DNA from: an uncultured Gemmatimonadota bacterium
GTDB taxonomy: Bacteria > Gemmatimonadota > Gemmatimonadetes > Gemmatimonadales > GWC2-71-9
NCBI GenBank assembly: GCA_946479825.1
Contig: CAMLHU010000080.1
Coordinates: forward strand, 1-8,667
Reading direction: 5' to 3'
DNA length: 8,667 bases
The translations under genes were made by a program, and so were the position numbers. Positions 1 to 6,981 of this stretch are shown piece after piece. How positions within the stretch are numbered: position 1 is the stretch's first letter; every line of letters starts with the position of its first letter. Below the pieces are notes generated by a model that saw only the letters and a program-made list of their open reading frames with translations, did no database searches and was not told the DNA's origin.

Positions 1-194
1 GGCCGGGCCCCCGCCGCCCGGAGGGCGCGGGCGTGGCGGCCCGCACCGCATCCGAGATCGAGCACGCGCCATCCCGGTGCCCACGGGAGGTGCCGCGCCA
101 GCAGCGCCACCAGCCGTTCCGCGTCCGCATCGTCGCGGTGCGGGTACAGGTGCAGGTACTCCTCGCCGAACCACTCCTCGAACCACTCAGTCAT
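1..194 (-). CDS. Class I SAM-dependent methyltransferase, 5' part only (truncated by the left edge)
   Basis: Reading leftward from an ATG at 194-192 gives 64 codons with no stop before the edge, so the C-terminal part is missing. Residues 44-54 read VLDLGCGAGRH, a textbook motif I (glycine-rich SAM-binding loop) of Rossmann-fold methyltransferases. It is preceded by an acidic and aromatic N-terminal segment (EWFGEEYLHLYPHRD at residues 7-21) and a helix, as in many small stand-alone methyltransferases. The substrate cannot be told from this part. The gene begins 18 bases after the rlmH stop, on the same strand and with no terminator between, so it is probably co-transcribed with rlmH. No clear Shine-Dalgarno sequence precedes the ATG. 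The fold call is strong and the substrate is unknown. Confidence 0.8.
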   Translation of the reverse strand, partial: MTEWFEEWFGEEYLHLYPHRDDADAERLVALLARHLPWAPGWRVLDLGCGAGRHARALRAAGAR

Positions 195-212
195 CGGCCG
201 GCGGGTGCGCGT

Positions 213-674
213 TCACTTGTGGTACGGTTCGCCCCGGAGGATGGTCCAGGCCCGGTAGAGCTGCTCCGCGACCACCACGCGGGCAAGCTCGTGCGGCAGC
301 GTGAGCGGGCCGAGGCTCCAGCGATCGTCGGCCTCCCGGAGCAGGCCGGGATCGATCCCGGTGGACCCGCCCAGCACGAACGCGACCGGGCGCGCGGCGA
401 GCTGCCACTCCGCGAGGCGCTGCGCCAGTCCCTCGCTGGGCCACGGTGCGCCCGCCCGGTCGAGGGCCACGATCCTGGCCCGCGGGGGCAGCGCCTCGCG
501 AAGCCGGCGCGCTTCCTCGGCCTGCCGGGCGGCGAGGGCCGGAATGCGCCCGGCCTCCTTCACCTCGCGTTCGGTCACCTCCGCGTAGCGCCGGAGGCGG
601 CCGACGTATTCGTCATACGCCTCGCGGAAGCCGGGGCCGCGCAGGGCCCCGACCGCCACGATGGCGAGCTTCAT
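213..674 (-). CDS. rlmH: 23S rRNA (pseudouridine-1915-N3) methyltransferase RlmH
   Basis: The product is 153 aa, close to the usual length of about 155. RlmH is a SPOUT-class (trefoil-knot) enzyme that uses SAM to methylate N3 of pseudouridine 1915 in helix 69 of 23S rRNA, acting on assembled 70S ribosomes. Visible family marks are the LDRAG segment near residues 71-75, the FVLGGSTGIDP loop at 99-109 that forms the SAM-binding knot, and the block LPHELARVVVAEQLYRAW followed by the signature C-terminus RGEPYHK (residues 147-153). The ATG at 674-672 starts the conserved MKLAIVAVG strand and shares one base with the glutamate dehydrogenase stop (TGATG). There is no Shine-Dalgarno match, so translation is likely coupled. 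RlmH is normally a stand-alone housekeeping gene, and nothing ties it functionally to the lipid A genes upstream. Confidence 0.95.
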   Translation of the reverse strand: MKLAIVAVGALRGPGFREAYDEYVGRLRRYAEVTEREVKEAGRIPALAARQAEEARRLREALPPRARIVALDRAGAPWPSEGLAQRLAEWQLAARPVAFVLGGSTGIDPGLLREADDRWSLGPLTLPHELARVVVAEQLYRAWTILRGEPYHK

Positions 675-1981
675 CAGGCGTAGAGCCCGCGGAGCCGGTG
701 CACCGCGGCCACGCGCTCGATCGAGAGCATATAGGCCGCGATCCGGTTGTTGACCTTCTGGCGCTCCGCCATCCCCACCACCTCGTCGAACGACCGGACC
801 ATGATCCGCTCGAGGCGCTGGTTGACGGTCTCCTCGTCCCAGAAGTAGCCGCCGCGGTCCTGGACCCACTCGAAGTAGCTGACGGTGACGCCGCCGGCGT
901 TCGCGAGGATGTCGGGGATGACGAAGATCCCCTTCTCCTCGAGGATCTTGTCGGCGCCCGCGGTGGTGGGGCCGTTGGCCCCCTCACAGATGACCTTGGC
1001 GCGGATCCGCCGGGCGTTCTCGCTGGTGATCACGTTCTCGAGGGCGGCGGGGACGAGGACGTCGCAGTCCACCGTGAGGAGGTCGGCGTTGCTGATCGGC
1101 TCCGCCTTCGGGTACCCCTGCAGGAAGCGATGATCACGGACCCAGGCGAGCACGTCGGTGATGTCGAGCCCCTTGGGATTGTAGATGCCGCCCTGCTTGT
1201 CGCTCACCGCGACGATCGACGCCCCCTGCTCGTGGAGCAGCCGCGCGGTGATCGAACCGACGTTGCCGAAGCCCTGCACCGCCACGCGGGCGCCCTCGAG
1301 GGGCATCTTGAGGCGCTTGAGCGCCTCGCGGGTCACCAGCATGCAGCCGCGGCCGGTGGCCTCGCGCCGCCCGAGCGAGCCGCCCATCTCGACCGGCTTG
1401 CCGGTCACCACCGCGGTGACGGTGTGCCGCTTGTGCATCGAGTAGGTGTCCATGATCCACGCCATCACCCGCTCGTTGGTGTTCACGTCGGGCGCGGGGA
1501 CGTCGGAATCGGGACCGAGGGTCTCGATGATGGCCGAGGTGTAGCGCCGGGTCAGCCGCTCGAGCTCCACATTGGACATCGTGGACGGGTCGCAGATGAC
1601 GCCGCCCTTGGCGCCGCCGAAGGGCACGTTCACCACGGCGCACTTCCACGTCATCCAGGCCGCGAGCGCCTTCACCTCGTCGAGGGTGACGTTCATGTCG
1701 AACCGGATGCCGCCCTTGGCCGGCCCGCGCGAGGTGTTGTAGAGGACGCGATAGCCGGTGTAGACCTCGACCTCACCGTTCTCGCGCTGGACCGGCACCG
1801 ACACGATGATCTGCTTCTCGGGGTGCCGGAGCACCCGGTAGAGGCCGGGGTCGAGGTTGAGCTTCTGGGCGGCGAAGTCGAACCGCGACATCATCGCCTC
1901 GAAGGGGTTCTCCTCGTGGAGGAAGGTGTCCTTCTCAGGACGCATCACGGTCTGGCTCGGGCGGGTACTTGCGGTGGTCAT
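674..1981 (-). CDS. gdhA: Glutamate dehydrogenase (hexameric small-subunit type, probably NAD-linked)
   Basis: The product is 435 aa, a Glu/Leu/Phe/Val dehydrogenase interconverting glutamate with 2-oxoglutarate plus ammonium in the cytosol. Active-site residues are in place: K89 (GPAKGGIRF), K113 (MTWKC), catalytic K125 (PFGGAKGGV), catalytic D165 (PAPDVNTN) and S368 ([10 protein letters not shown]). The dinucleotide-binding loop is GFGNVG at 237-242. An acidic residue ends the second strand (D261 in AVSDKQGG), which favours NAD over NADP. That cofactor call is inferred. Length and motifs resemble RocG/GudB-type enzymes rather than the large GDH classes. The start is the ATG at 1981. The first 12 residues are Ser/Thr-rich and unconserved, so Met13 (ATG at 1945-1943) is an alternative giving 423 aa. 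A GGAG lies 16 bases upstream of 1981, rather far. The gene follows lpxK by 28 bases and overlaps rlmH by one base. Confidence 0.94.
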   Translation of the reverse strand: MTTASTRPSQTVMRPEKDTFLHEENPFEAMMSRFDFAAQKLNLDPGLYRVLRHPEKQIIVSVPVQRENGEVEVYTGYRVLYNTSRGPAKGGIRFDMNVTLDEVKALAAWMTWKCAVVNVPFGGAKGGVICDPSTMSNVELERLTRRYTSAIIETLGPDSDVPAPDVNTNERVMAWIMDTYSMHKRHTVTAVVTGKPVEMGGSLGRREATGRGCMLVTREALKRLKMPLEGARVAVQGFGNVGSITARLLHEQGASIVAVSDKQGGIYNPKGLDITDVLAWVRDHRFLQGYPKAEPISNADLLTVDCDVLVPAALENVITSENARRIRAKVICEGANGPTTAGADKILEEKGIFVIPDILANAGGVTVSYFEWVQDRGGYFWDEETVNQRLERIMVRSFDEVVGMAERQKVNNRIAAYMLSIERVAAVHRLRGLYA

Positions 1982-1997
1982 ACGGTAGGGCGGTCGT

Positions 1998-2001
1998 CTC
2001 C
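1998..2001 (-). promoter_or_regulatory. Possible weak ribosome binding site for glutamate dehydrogenase
   Basis: The 28-base lpxK-gdh gap (1982-2009) holds a GGAG core on the minus strand at 2001-1998. It sits 16 bases before the ATG at 1981, longer than the usual 5-10, so it is a weak candidate. The gap shows no hairpin with a T-run and no convincing promoter. Confidence 0.3.
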
Positions 2002-2009
2002 AGGCGCGG

Positions 2010-3062
2010 TCAAAGGGAGTACTGCTCGGCGGGCGTCACGACGGCGTCGAGGCCCGCAATGAAAGCGTCGCCGCCCCGCTCCCAGGCGAGGTCGAGGACG
2101 GCGACCAACGGTTCAGGGGCCCCGGCGGGCCACCGGTCTCGCAGCTTCACGGCATCCTTCTCGGTGATCACCACGTAGTCGGCCTTCCGGGCGGCCCCGG
2201 CCAGCCACGCGACGTCCTCGTCGCGATACAGGTGATGGTCCTTCCACGTGGCGACCTGCACCGCGGCGCCCGTGAGCTTCACCTGGCCGACGAAGGCGTC
2301 GGGATCGCCGATCGCCGACGCCGCCACCACGCGACGGTCGCGCAGGGTCTCGGCCGGATGGCGCCGCCCCGAGACCAGGCCCTCGAGGGCGGTGAGCCCG
2401 AGGTGCGCCACCGCCACCGGCCCCTGCACCCGGGCCTCGAGCGCGTCCGCAAGTGCGAAGGCCGCCTCTCGGCTCGCGCGCTTGCGGGTCACCACGGCTG
2501 CGTCGGCGCGGTCGAGCGCCTCCCGCCCCTCCCGCCACGGGCCGGCCGGCAGGGTCCAGGGGACCGCGCGGGTGGTCTCGGCGCTCATCACCAGCACGTT
2601 CCAGTCCCGGCGGGTATCGAGCCGCTGGTACGCGTCGTCGAGCACCAGCACCTGGGCCCCCTTGGCGACCGCCAGCTCCGCGCCGGCGATCCGGTCGGGG
2701 TTCGCCACCACGGCGGCCATCGGCACCGCCCGGGCGTGCACCAGCGTCTCGTCCCCGCTGCCGTAGCCGCGCAACAGGATCCCGGGGATCAGGCCGCGGT
2801 CGGCGTAGTGCCGCGCGATCCAGATGGCCACCGGCGTCTTGCCCGAACCGCCGACCGTCAGGTTCCCGACCGCCACCGACGGCAGGGGCAGGTCGCGGCT
2901 CGCGAGCCAACCGCGGCGATACCACGCGGCCCGGATCCGCATCACCCCGCGATAGGCGAGGGCGAAGGGGATCAGCGCCAGCCGGACCAGGCGGGCGTCG
3001 AGGCGGCGCCCGGTCCAGAGCCAGCGGATGATCCGATGCGCGTCGCCGCGCCGAGCCGTCAT
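2010..3062 (-). CDS. lpxK: Tetraacyldisaccharide 4'-kinase LpxK
   Basis: The product is 350 aa, a typical length. LpxK is an inner-membrane-associated P-loop kinase that transfers the ATP gamma-phosphate to the 4' position of tetraacyldisaccharide-1-phosphate, making lipid IVA. A basic, hydrophobic N-terminal segment (about residues 20-50) fits the membrane-interacting helix. The Walker A region [16 protein letters not shown] covers 62-77 (GGSGKT where GGTGKT is usual), LLRGYG is at 96-101, LPAGPWRE at 171-178, and the DHH motif at 275-277 matches the conserved histidine region of the family. Oddly, the normally DDGFQH acidic motif reads DDAYQR (142-147): both aspartates remain but the glycine and histidine are replaced. 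The ATG at 3062-3060 overlaps the preceding stop by four bases (ATGA). The reading frame is open further upstream, but that part lies inside the DUF374 gene and has no LpxK-like sequence. Confidence 0.93.
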   Translation of the reverse strand: MTARRGDAHRIIRWLWTGRRLDARLVRLALIPFALAYRGVMRIRAAWYRRGWLASRDLPLPSVAVGNLTVGGSGKTPVAIWIARHYADRGLIPGILLRGYGSGDETLVHARAVPMAAVVANPDRIAGAELAVAKGAQVLVLDDAYQRLDTRRDWNVLVMSAETTRAVPWTLPAGPWREGREALDRADAAVVTRKRASREAAFALADALEARVQGPVAVAHLGLTALEGLVSGRRHPAETLRDRRVVAASAIGDPDAFVGQVKLTGAAVQVATWKDHHLYRDEDVAWLAGAARKADYVVITEKDAVKLRDRWPAGAPEPLVAVLDLAWERGGDAFIAGLDAVVTPAEQYSL

Positions 3063-3688
3063 GGGTCGTCTCTCGTCAGCCACGCCAGCGCCGTGGCGGC
3101 GCGGCGGAGCCCTTCGTCGATGCCGTCCGGTCCCGGTCCCACCGTGAACGGTTCGGCGTATCGCACCGTCACCCGGGCGAACGGCTTGGGAAGCGCGAAC
3201 CGGTCCCACGAGCGGAATCGCCACGCCCGCGACGCCACGGCGTGCAGCCCGATCACCAGCGCCCCGCCGCGTTGCGCCGCCGCCGCGACGCCTGGCTTAA
3301 GCTCCCGGCGCGGCCCGCGCGGGCCGTCCGGGGTGAACGCCACGGTGTGGCCTTCCTCGAGCTCGTGCACCGCGCCCAGCAGCGCCCGGGTCCCCCCGCG
3401 GGTGCTCGAGCCCCGCACCAGCCGGTAGCCGAGCGCCGTGCCGAGGTCGGCGAGGTAGCCGCCGTCGCGAGCTTCGCTCACGACCAGCGTGATCCCCTGC
3501 CCGCGGTGCTGCCAGACCAGCGGCAGCAGCGTCTCGTGCCAGCACATCATCACCAGCGGCCGCCCCGAGCGGCGCGCCGCGTCCCAGTGCTCCGCCCCCT
3601 CGAGTCGGATCCGCCAGGTGGCCGCCAGCAGCCGTACGAAGATCGGGCCGAGCCGGGCGCCGACCTCGGGCGAGATCCGGATCTTCAT
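3059..3688 (-). CDS. DUF374 family acyltransferase (lysophospholipid acyltransferase superfamily)
   Basis: The product is 209 aa and matches the DUF374 pattern throughout. It has an N-terminal amphipathic/hydrophobic region, CWHETLLPL with the presumed catalytic His51, VVSEARDGGYLA (69-80), the block RGSSTRGG (92-99), and the signature FTPDGPRGPRRELKPG (118-133) followed by hydrophobic strands and SWDRF. The superfamily (PlsC/LpxL-like) moves acyl chains from acyl-ACP or acyl-CoA onto lipid hydroxyls at the inner face of the cytoplasmic membrane. The usual HX4D is not kept: the residue five after His51 is Pro56, which is normal for DUF374. The substrate is not established. Its place between lpxB and lpxK, with ATGA overlaps on both sides, suggests a lipid A or LPS-core acyl acceptor. 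The alternative is a general lysophospholipid acyltransferase. No Shine-Dalgarno is seen at the ATG (3688-3686). Confidence 0.88.
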   Translation of the reverse strand: MKIRISPEVGARLGPIFVRLLAATWRIRLEGAEHWDAARRSGRPLVMMCWHETLLPLVWQHRGQGITLVVSEARDGGYLADLGTALGYRLVRGSSTRGGTRALLGAVHELEEGHTVAFTPDGPRGPRRELKPGVAAAAQRGGALVIGLHAVASRAWRFRSWDRFALPKPFARVTVRYAEPFTVGPGPDGIDEGLRRAATALAWLTRDDP

Positions 3689-4803
3689 CGGCCGAGGAGC
3701 GCCGCGGCCATCTCGGCGACGCGTCCCGCGGCTCCCGGGGCGCCGAGCCGTCGGCGGACCTCGGCCATCCCGGCCCGCTGGGCCACGGTGACGGGGTCGG
3801 CCGGATCGAGGAGCGGGCGGATGGTCTCGGCGAGCGCCGTCTCGGTCAACGCCCCCTGCAACAGCTCCGGCACCACCTCGCGCTCGGCGATCAGGTTCAC
3901 GAGGCTCGCCCAGCGCACGTCCGTCAGCCGCCGGCCGACGAACCACGTGACCGGGTGGACCCGGTACGCCACCACCATCGGGACGTCCACCAGCGCGCAC
4001 TCGAGCGTCGTCGTCCCGGACTTGGCCAGCGCCGCATCGGCGGCGGCGAAGACCGGGACCGGATCGCCGCGGTGGATCCTGAGCGGGCCCGGATCGGGAT
4101 AGCTGCCCGCCGGCGTGGCGGCGACCACCGCATGGGTGCAGCGCCCTTCCTCGAGCATCCGGCGCGCCACCGCCCGGAACACCGGCCAGAGGGTTTCGAC
4201 CTCCTGGCGCCGGCTCCCCGGAAAGATACCCAGAACGCGGGCGTCGGTCGGCAGGTCGAGGCTCCGCCGGGCGTCGGCCCGCTCCGGCCACCGGCGGTCG
4301 AGCAGCGGATTGCCGACGTAGGTGGCCTCGAGCCCCAGTCCGCGGTAGAACGCCTCCTCGAACGGGAGGATGACCGCCAGGGCGTCCACCGCGCGCCGCA
4401 GGATCTTGGCGCGCGACCGATGCCAGACCCAGAGCTGCGGCACGATGTAATACAGCACCTTCGTCGCGTGGCGGTCGGCGCGATCGGCCAGCCGGAGGTT
4501 GAACCCGGGGTAGTCGATCGGGATCACCAGGTCGTACATGCCGCCGGCCAGCTGCGCCTCGATGGTCCTGAGCAGGCGGAGGTGCGCCGGGATCGCCTTG
4601 ACGACCTCCACCAGCCCGAACGCGGTGTACCGCTCCATCGGATACAGCACCCTGGCGCCTGCGGCCGCCATCCGTGGCCCGCCGAAGGCCTCGATGGTCG
4701 CGTCAGGGAGCCGCTCACGGAGCGCGGTGACCAGGGCCGCACCGTGGAGGTCGCCAGAGGGTTCCCCCGCCGAGACGAAGATCCGCGGCGGCCGGGGCGC
4801 CAT
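3685..4803 (-). CDS. lpxB: Lipid-A-disaccharide synthase LpxB
   Basis: The product is 372 aa, close to the usual 380 or so. LpxB is a peripheral-membrane GT19 glycosyltransferase that joins UDP-2,3-diacylglucosamine to 2,3-diacylglucosamine-1-phosphate, giving the beta-1,6 disaccharide-1-phosphate. Visible motifs in order are VSAGEPSGDLHGA near the N-terminus (the family's SxGExSGDxH), FGGPRMAAAG, IPIDYPGFNLRLA, the aromatic YYIVPQLWVWHRSRAK, PFEEAFY, YVGNPLLD (commonly VGHPLLD), FPGSRRQEV, LAKSGTTTLECAL and VNLIAEREVVPELLQ. The ATG at 4803-4801 shares one base with the oxidoreductase stop (TGATG). The frame stays open more than 700 bases upstream, but that part is a shadow of the neighbouring gene with no LpxB similarity. 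No LpxI or LpxH is fused or adjacent. Confidence 0.95.
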   Translation of the reverse strand: MAPRPPRIFVSAGEPSGDLHGAALVTALRERLPDATIEAFGGPRMAAAGARVLYPMERYTAFGLVEVVKAIPAHLRLLRTIEAQLAGGMYDLVIPIDYPGFNLRLADRADRHATKVLYYIVPQLWVWHRSRAKILRRAVDALAVILPFEEAFYRGLGLEATYVGNPLLDRRWPERADARRSLDLPTDARVLGIFPGSRRQEVETLWPVFRAVARRMLEEGRCTHAVVAATPAGSYPDPGPLRIHRGDPVPVFAAADAALAKSGTTTLECALVDVPMVVAYRVHPVTWFVGRRLTDVRWASLVNLIAEREVVPELLQGALTETALAETIRPLLDPADPVTVAQRAGMAEVRRRLGAPGAAGRVAEMAAALLGR

Positions 4804-5777
4804 CAGGCCGGCGCGGGCGTGAGCGGGGCCCGGGCCACGGCCTCTTCGACCGCGAGCGCGAGGGCCAGCGCCGCCCGCCCTTCCTGGCCGGTCACCGCCG
4901 GGGTCGCTTCCCCGCGCAGGGCCTGGACGAAATAGCCGGTCTCGAGGCCCAGGGCGTCGGCCTCGGGCGCCGTCAGCTGGATCCGCTCCACGACCTCGTC
5001 GAGCGCGGCGTGGGCCCCCGGGCGCCAACCGGGCCTGACCCGGAAGAACTCGCCGGTGCCGGCGGCCAGGTTGAGGGTCAGGTAGCCGTCGTCCTGGTAG
5101 ATCCGGACGCGCCGCACCCGTTCGCGCGAGATCCGGGAGGCGGTGACGGCGGCGACCGTCCCCCCGGCCAGCTCGATCCGGGCGTTGGCCAGGTCGGTGT
5201 GGGCCGACAGCAGGCGGCCGCCCACCGCCCGGACGTCGGTGGCCGACGCGCCGGTGAGGTGGAGGATCAGGTCGAGGTCGTGGACCATCAGGTCGAGCAC
5301 GACGGAGACGTCGGACCCGCGGACGGCGAACGGCGCGAGGCGCTCGCATTCGATGAAGCGGGGGTGACGGAGGACCGGCTCGGCCGCCCGGACCGCGCGG
5401 TTGAACCGCTCGATCTGCCCGACGTGCAGCGGCAGGCCCCGGGCGGCCGCGCGGTCCACCAGGTCGTCGGCCTCGGCGACCGTGACGGCGATGGGCTTCT
5501 CCATCAGCACCGCCACCCCGCGGTCGAGCGCGCGGCACCCGACCTCGTGGTGGAACGGCGTCGGGGTCGCTATCGAGACGCCCCGCACGCGGGCGAGCAG
5601 GGCGTCAAGGTCGGTGAACGGTTCGGTGCCGAGCTGGTCGGCGATCTCGCGGGCCCGGTCCGGCGACGCGTCGAAGACGCCGACCAGTTCCGCGGCGGGA
5701 TTCTGGGCCAGGTGGCGGGCGTGGTGCCGGCCGAGCGCCCCCACGCCGACCACCCCGACGGGCACGCGGGCCGTCAC
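4803..5777 (-). CDS. Gfo/Idh/MocA family oxidoreductase, GnnA-like (putative UDP-GlcNAc 3-dehydrogenase)
   Basis: The product is 324 aa from a GTG at 5777. The N-terminal Rossmann domain has GVGALG at 11-16, D36 ending the second strand (NAD preference, inferred), and the family EKP motif at 93-95. The C-terminal domain has [10 protein letters not shown] (120-129) and DLMVHDLD (162-169), whose histidine and aspartates match the usual catalytic region. The family oxidises or reduces sugars and sugar nucleotides. In Acidithiobacillus ferrooxidans and Leptospira the related GnnA oxidises C3 of UDP-GlcNAc, and the GnnB aminotransferase then makes the 3-amino sugar used by LpxA. Here the gene overlaps lpxA by four bases (GTGA) and lpxB by one, the same interval where gnnA is known. 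No gnnB is in the window, so the GnnA role is plausible but unproven. The gene could instead act on another LPS sugar. Confidence 0.85.
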   Translation of the reverse strand: MTARVPVGVVGVGALGRHHARHLAQNPAAELVGVFDASPDRAREIADQLGTEPFTDLDALLARVRGVSIATPTPFHHEVGCRALDRGVAVLMEKPIAVTVAEADDLVDRAAARGLPLHVGQIERFNRAVRAAEPVLRHPRFIECERLAPFAVRGSDVSVVLDLMVHDLDLILHLTGASATDVRAVGGRLLSAHTDLANARIELAGGTVAAVTASRISRERVRRVRIYQDDGYLTLNLAAGTGEFFRVRPGWRPGAHAALDEVVERIQLTAPEADALGLETGYFVQALRGEATPAVTGQEGRAALALALAVEEAVARAPLTPAPA

Positions 5778-6550
5778 GCCGGCACGCCCCGCTCGGACGA
5801 CTCGATGAAGCCGATGAAGCGCTCGACCTCGGCGCTCATCGGGAGGTCGGCGCGCGCGCGCTCCACCGCCTGCGACAGGTTGAGGTCCGAGTTGAAGAAC
5901 AGCCGGTAGGCCCGCTTGAGCGCGGTGATCGTCTCGGCCGGGAAGCCGGCGCGCTGCAGGCCGATGGTGTTGAGGCCGTAGAGCTCCATCGGGTTGCCCA
6001 CGGCCTTCACGTACGGCGGGATGTCCTGGTTGACCCGGGTGCAGCCGCCGACGAAGCAGAAGCTTCCGATGGTGACGAACTGGTGCACGGCCACGAGCCC
6101 GCTGATGTTGGCCCGGTCGTGGACGGTGACGTGGCCGGCCAGCTGGGTCCCGTTGGCGATGGTGACCCCGTTCCCGACGTGGCAGTCGTGGCCGAGGTGC
6201 ACGTAGCTCATCAGGAAGCAGCGCTCGCCGACCGTGGTGCGGTAGCTGTGCGTCGTGGCGCGGTTGATGGTGCTGTATTCGCGGACGGTGGTATAGGCCC
6301 CGATCTCCACCCAGGTCTCCTCGCCCTTGAACTTGTGGTCCTGGGGGAGGTTGGCGAGGATCGTCCCGTCGCCGATCACGACGTCGTGGGCCAGCCGGGT
6401 GTAGCGGTGGAGGGTCGCCCGCGCACCGATGCGGCAACGGTCGCCGATCTCGACGCCGTCCTCGATGACGGTGAACGGCCCGACCTCCACGTCGGCGCCC
6501 AGCTTCGCGCCGGGATCGACCAGCGCGCTCGGATGGATGCGGGCGCTCAC
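5774..6550 (-). CDS. lpxA: Acyl-ACP--UDP-GlcNAc O-acyltransferase LpxA
   Basis: The product is 258 aa, against 262 in E. coli. It is a cytosolic trimer that moves a 3-hydroxyacyl chain from ACP to the 3 position of UDP-GlcNAc (or to the 3-amino group of the UDP-GlcNAc3N analogue), the first step of lipid A synthesis. The left-handed beta-helix hexapeptide repeats run from about residue 5 to 185, followed by the helical C-terminus. Key residues align with E. coli: H118 and catalytic H121 in YVHLGHDC, H140 in LAGH, H156 in AVHQF, and [15 protein letters not shown]169 in VGGC aligns with the E. coli acyl-ruler G173, which suggests a long 3-hydroxyacyl chain (near C14). Translation starts at a GTG (6550-6548) that overlaps the fabZ stop (GTGA). 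There is no Shine-Dalgarno match, so coupling is likely. Confidence 0.96.
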   Translation of the reverse strand: MSARIHPSALVDPGAKLGADVEVGPFTVIEDGVEIGDRCRIGARATLHRYTRLAHDVVIGDGTILANLPQDHKFKGEETWVEIGAYTTVREYSTINRATTHSYRTTVGERCFLMSYVHLGHDCHVGNGVTIANGTQLAGHVTVHDRANISGLVAVHQFVTIGSFCFVGGCTRVNQDIPPYVKAVGNPMELYGLNTIGLQRAGFPAETITALKRAYRLFFNSDLNLSQAVERARADLPMSAEVERFIGFIESSERGVPA

Positions 6551-6981
6551 CGATCGACCACGCGGGCCATCATCTCGGCCTCGCAGACCACGTTGCCGTC
6601 CACCAGCGCGACCCCCTTCATCCGGCAGGTCTTGCCCCGGAACTGGACCATGTCGAGCTCGCAGCGGAGCTGGTCGCCCGGCAGCACGGGGCGGCGGAAC
6701 TTCACGTTATCGAGCGACATGAAGTACACCACCTTCTGCGCGTGCTCCTCCTCCGGGAAGAACCCGAGCAGGAGCATCCCGCCCACCTGGGCCATCGCCT
6801 CGATGATGAGCACCCCGGGCATGATCGGGTGGCCCGGAAAATGGCCGACGAAGAACGGCTCGTTGATCGTGACGTTCTTGAGCCCCACGATCCGCTTCCC
6901 TTCCTCGACCTCGAGGATCCGGTCCACCAGCAGGAACGGGTAGCGGTGGGGCATCACGTTCAGGATCTTGCCGATGTCCAT
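6547..6981 (-). CDS. fabZ: 3-hydroxyacyl-[acyl-carrier-protein] dehydratase FabZ
   Basis: The product is 144 aa, a full-length single hot-dog domain. FabZ dehydrates 3-hydroxyacyl-ACP to trans-2-enoyl-ACP in type II fatty acid synthesis and so competes with LpxA and LpxD for the same 3-hydroxyacyl-ACP. It opens with [13 protein letters not shown] (10-22) and carries the active-site block [20 protein letters not shown] (46-65) with catalytic His47 and Glu61. [11 protein letters not shown] follows further on. The chosen ATG (6981-6979) shares one base with the lpxC stop. A GTG immediately upstream (6984-6982) would add one residue and place the start eight bases after the AAGGAG, so it is an equally good start. 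The frame remains open upstream inside lpxC but encodes nothing FabZ-like. This is the only gene here with a strong ribosome binding site. Confidence 0.96.
   Translation of the reverse strand: MDIGKILNVMPHRYPFLLVDRILEVEEGKRIVGLKNVTINEPFFVGHFPGHPIMPGVLIIEAMAQVGGMLLLGFFPEEEHAQKVVYFMSLDNVKFRRPVLPGDQLRCELDMVQFRGKTCRMKGVALVDGNVVCEAEMMARVVDR

Noticed and set aside
1982..2013. TTGACC at 2013-2008 and TACCGT just before the gdh ATG as a possible promoter
   Set aside because: The spacer is 20 bases and the -10-like element touches the start codon, leaving no room for a leader or ribosome binding site.
446..2062. Long plus-strand open frame (538 codons) antisense to glutamate dehydrogenase and rlmH
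   Set aside because: The composition is dominated by Arg, Gly, His, Asp and Leu from complementary GC-rich codons. It has no recognisable motif and lies opposite two genes with complete family signatures.
2232..3428. Plus-strand open frame of 398 codons antisense to lpxK and the DUF374 gene
   Set aside because: It is a GC-driven shadow. The minus-strand genes have full motif sets and coupled starts.
3062..4291. Upstream in-frame extensions of lpxK (to 3224) and of the DUF374 gene (to 4291)
   Set aside because: They lie wholly inside the preceding genes in another frame and carry no family sequence.
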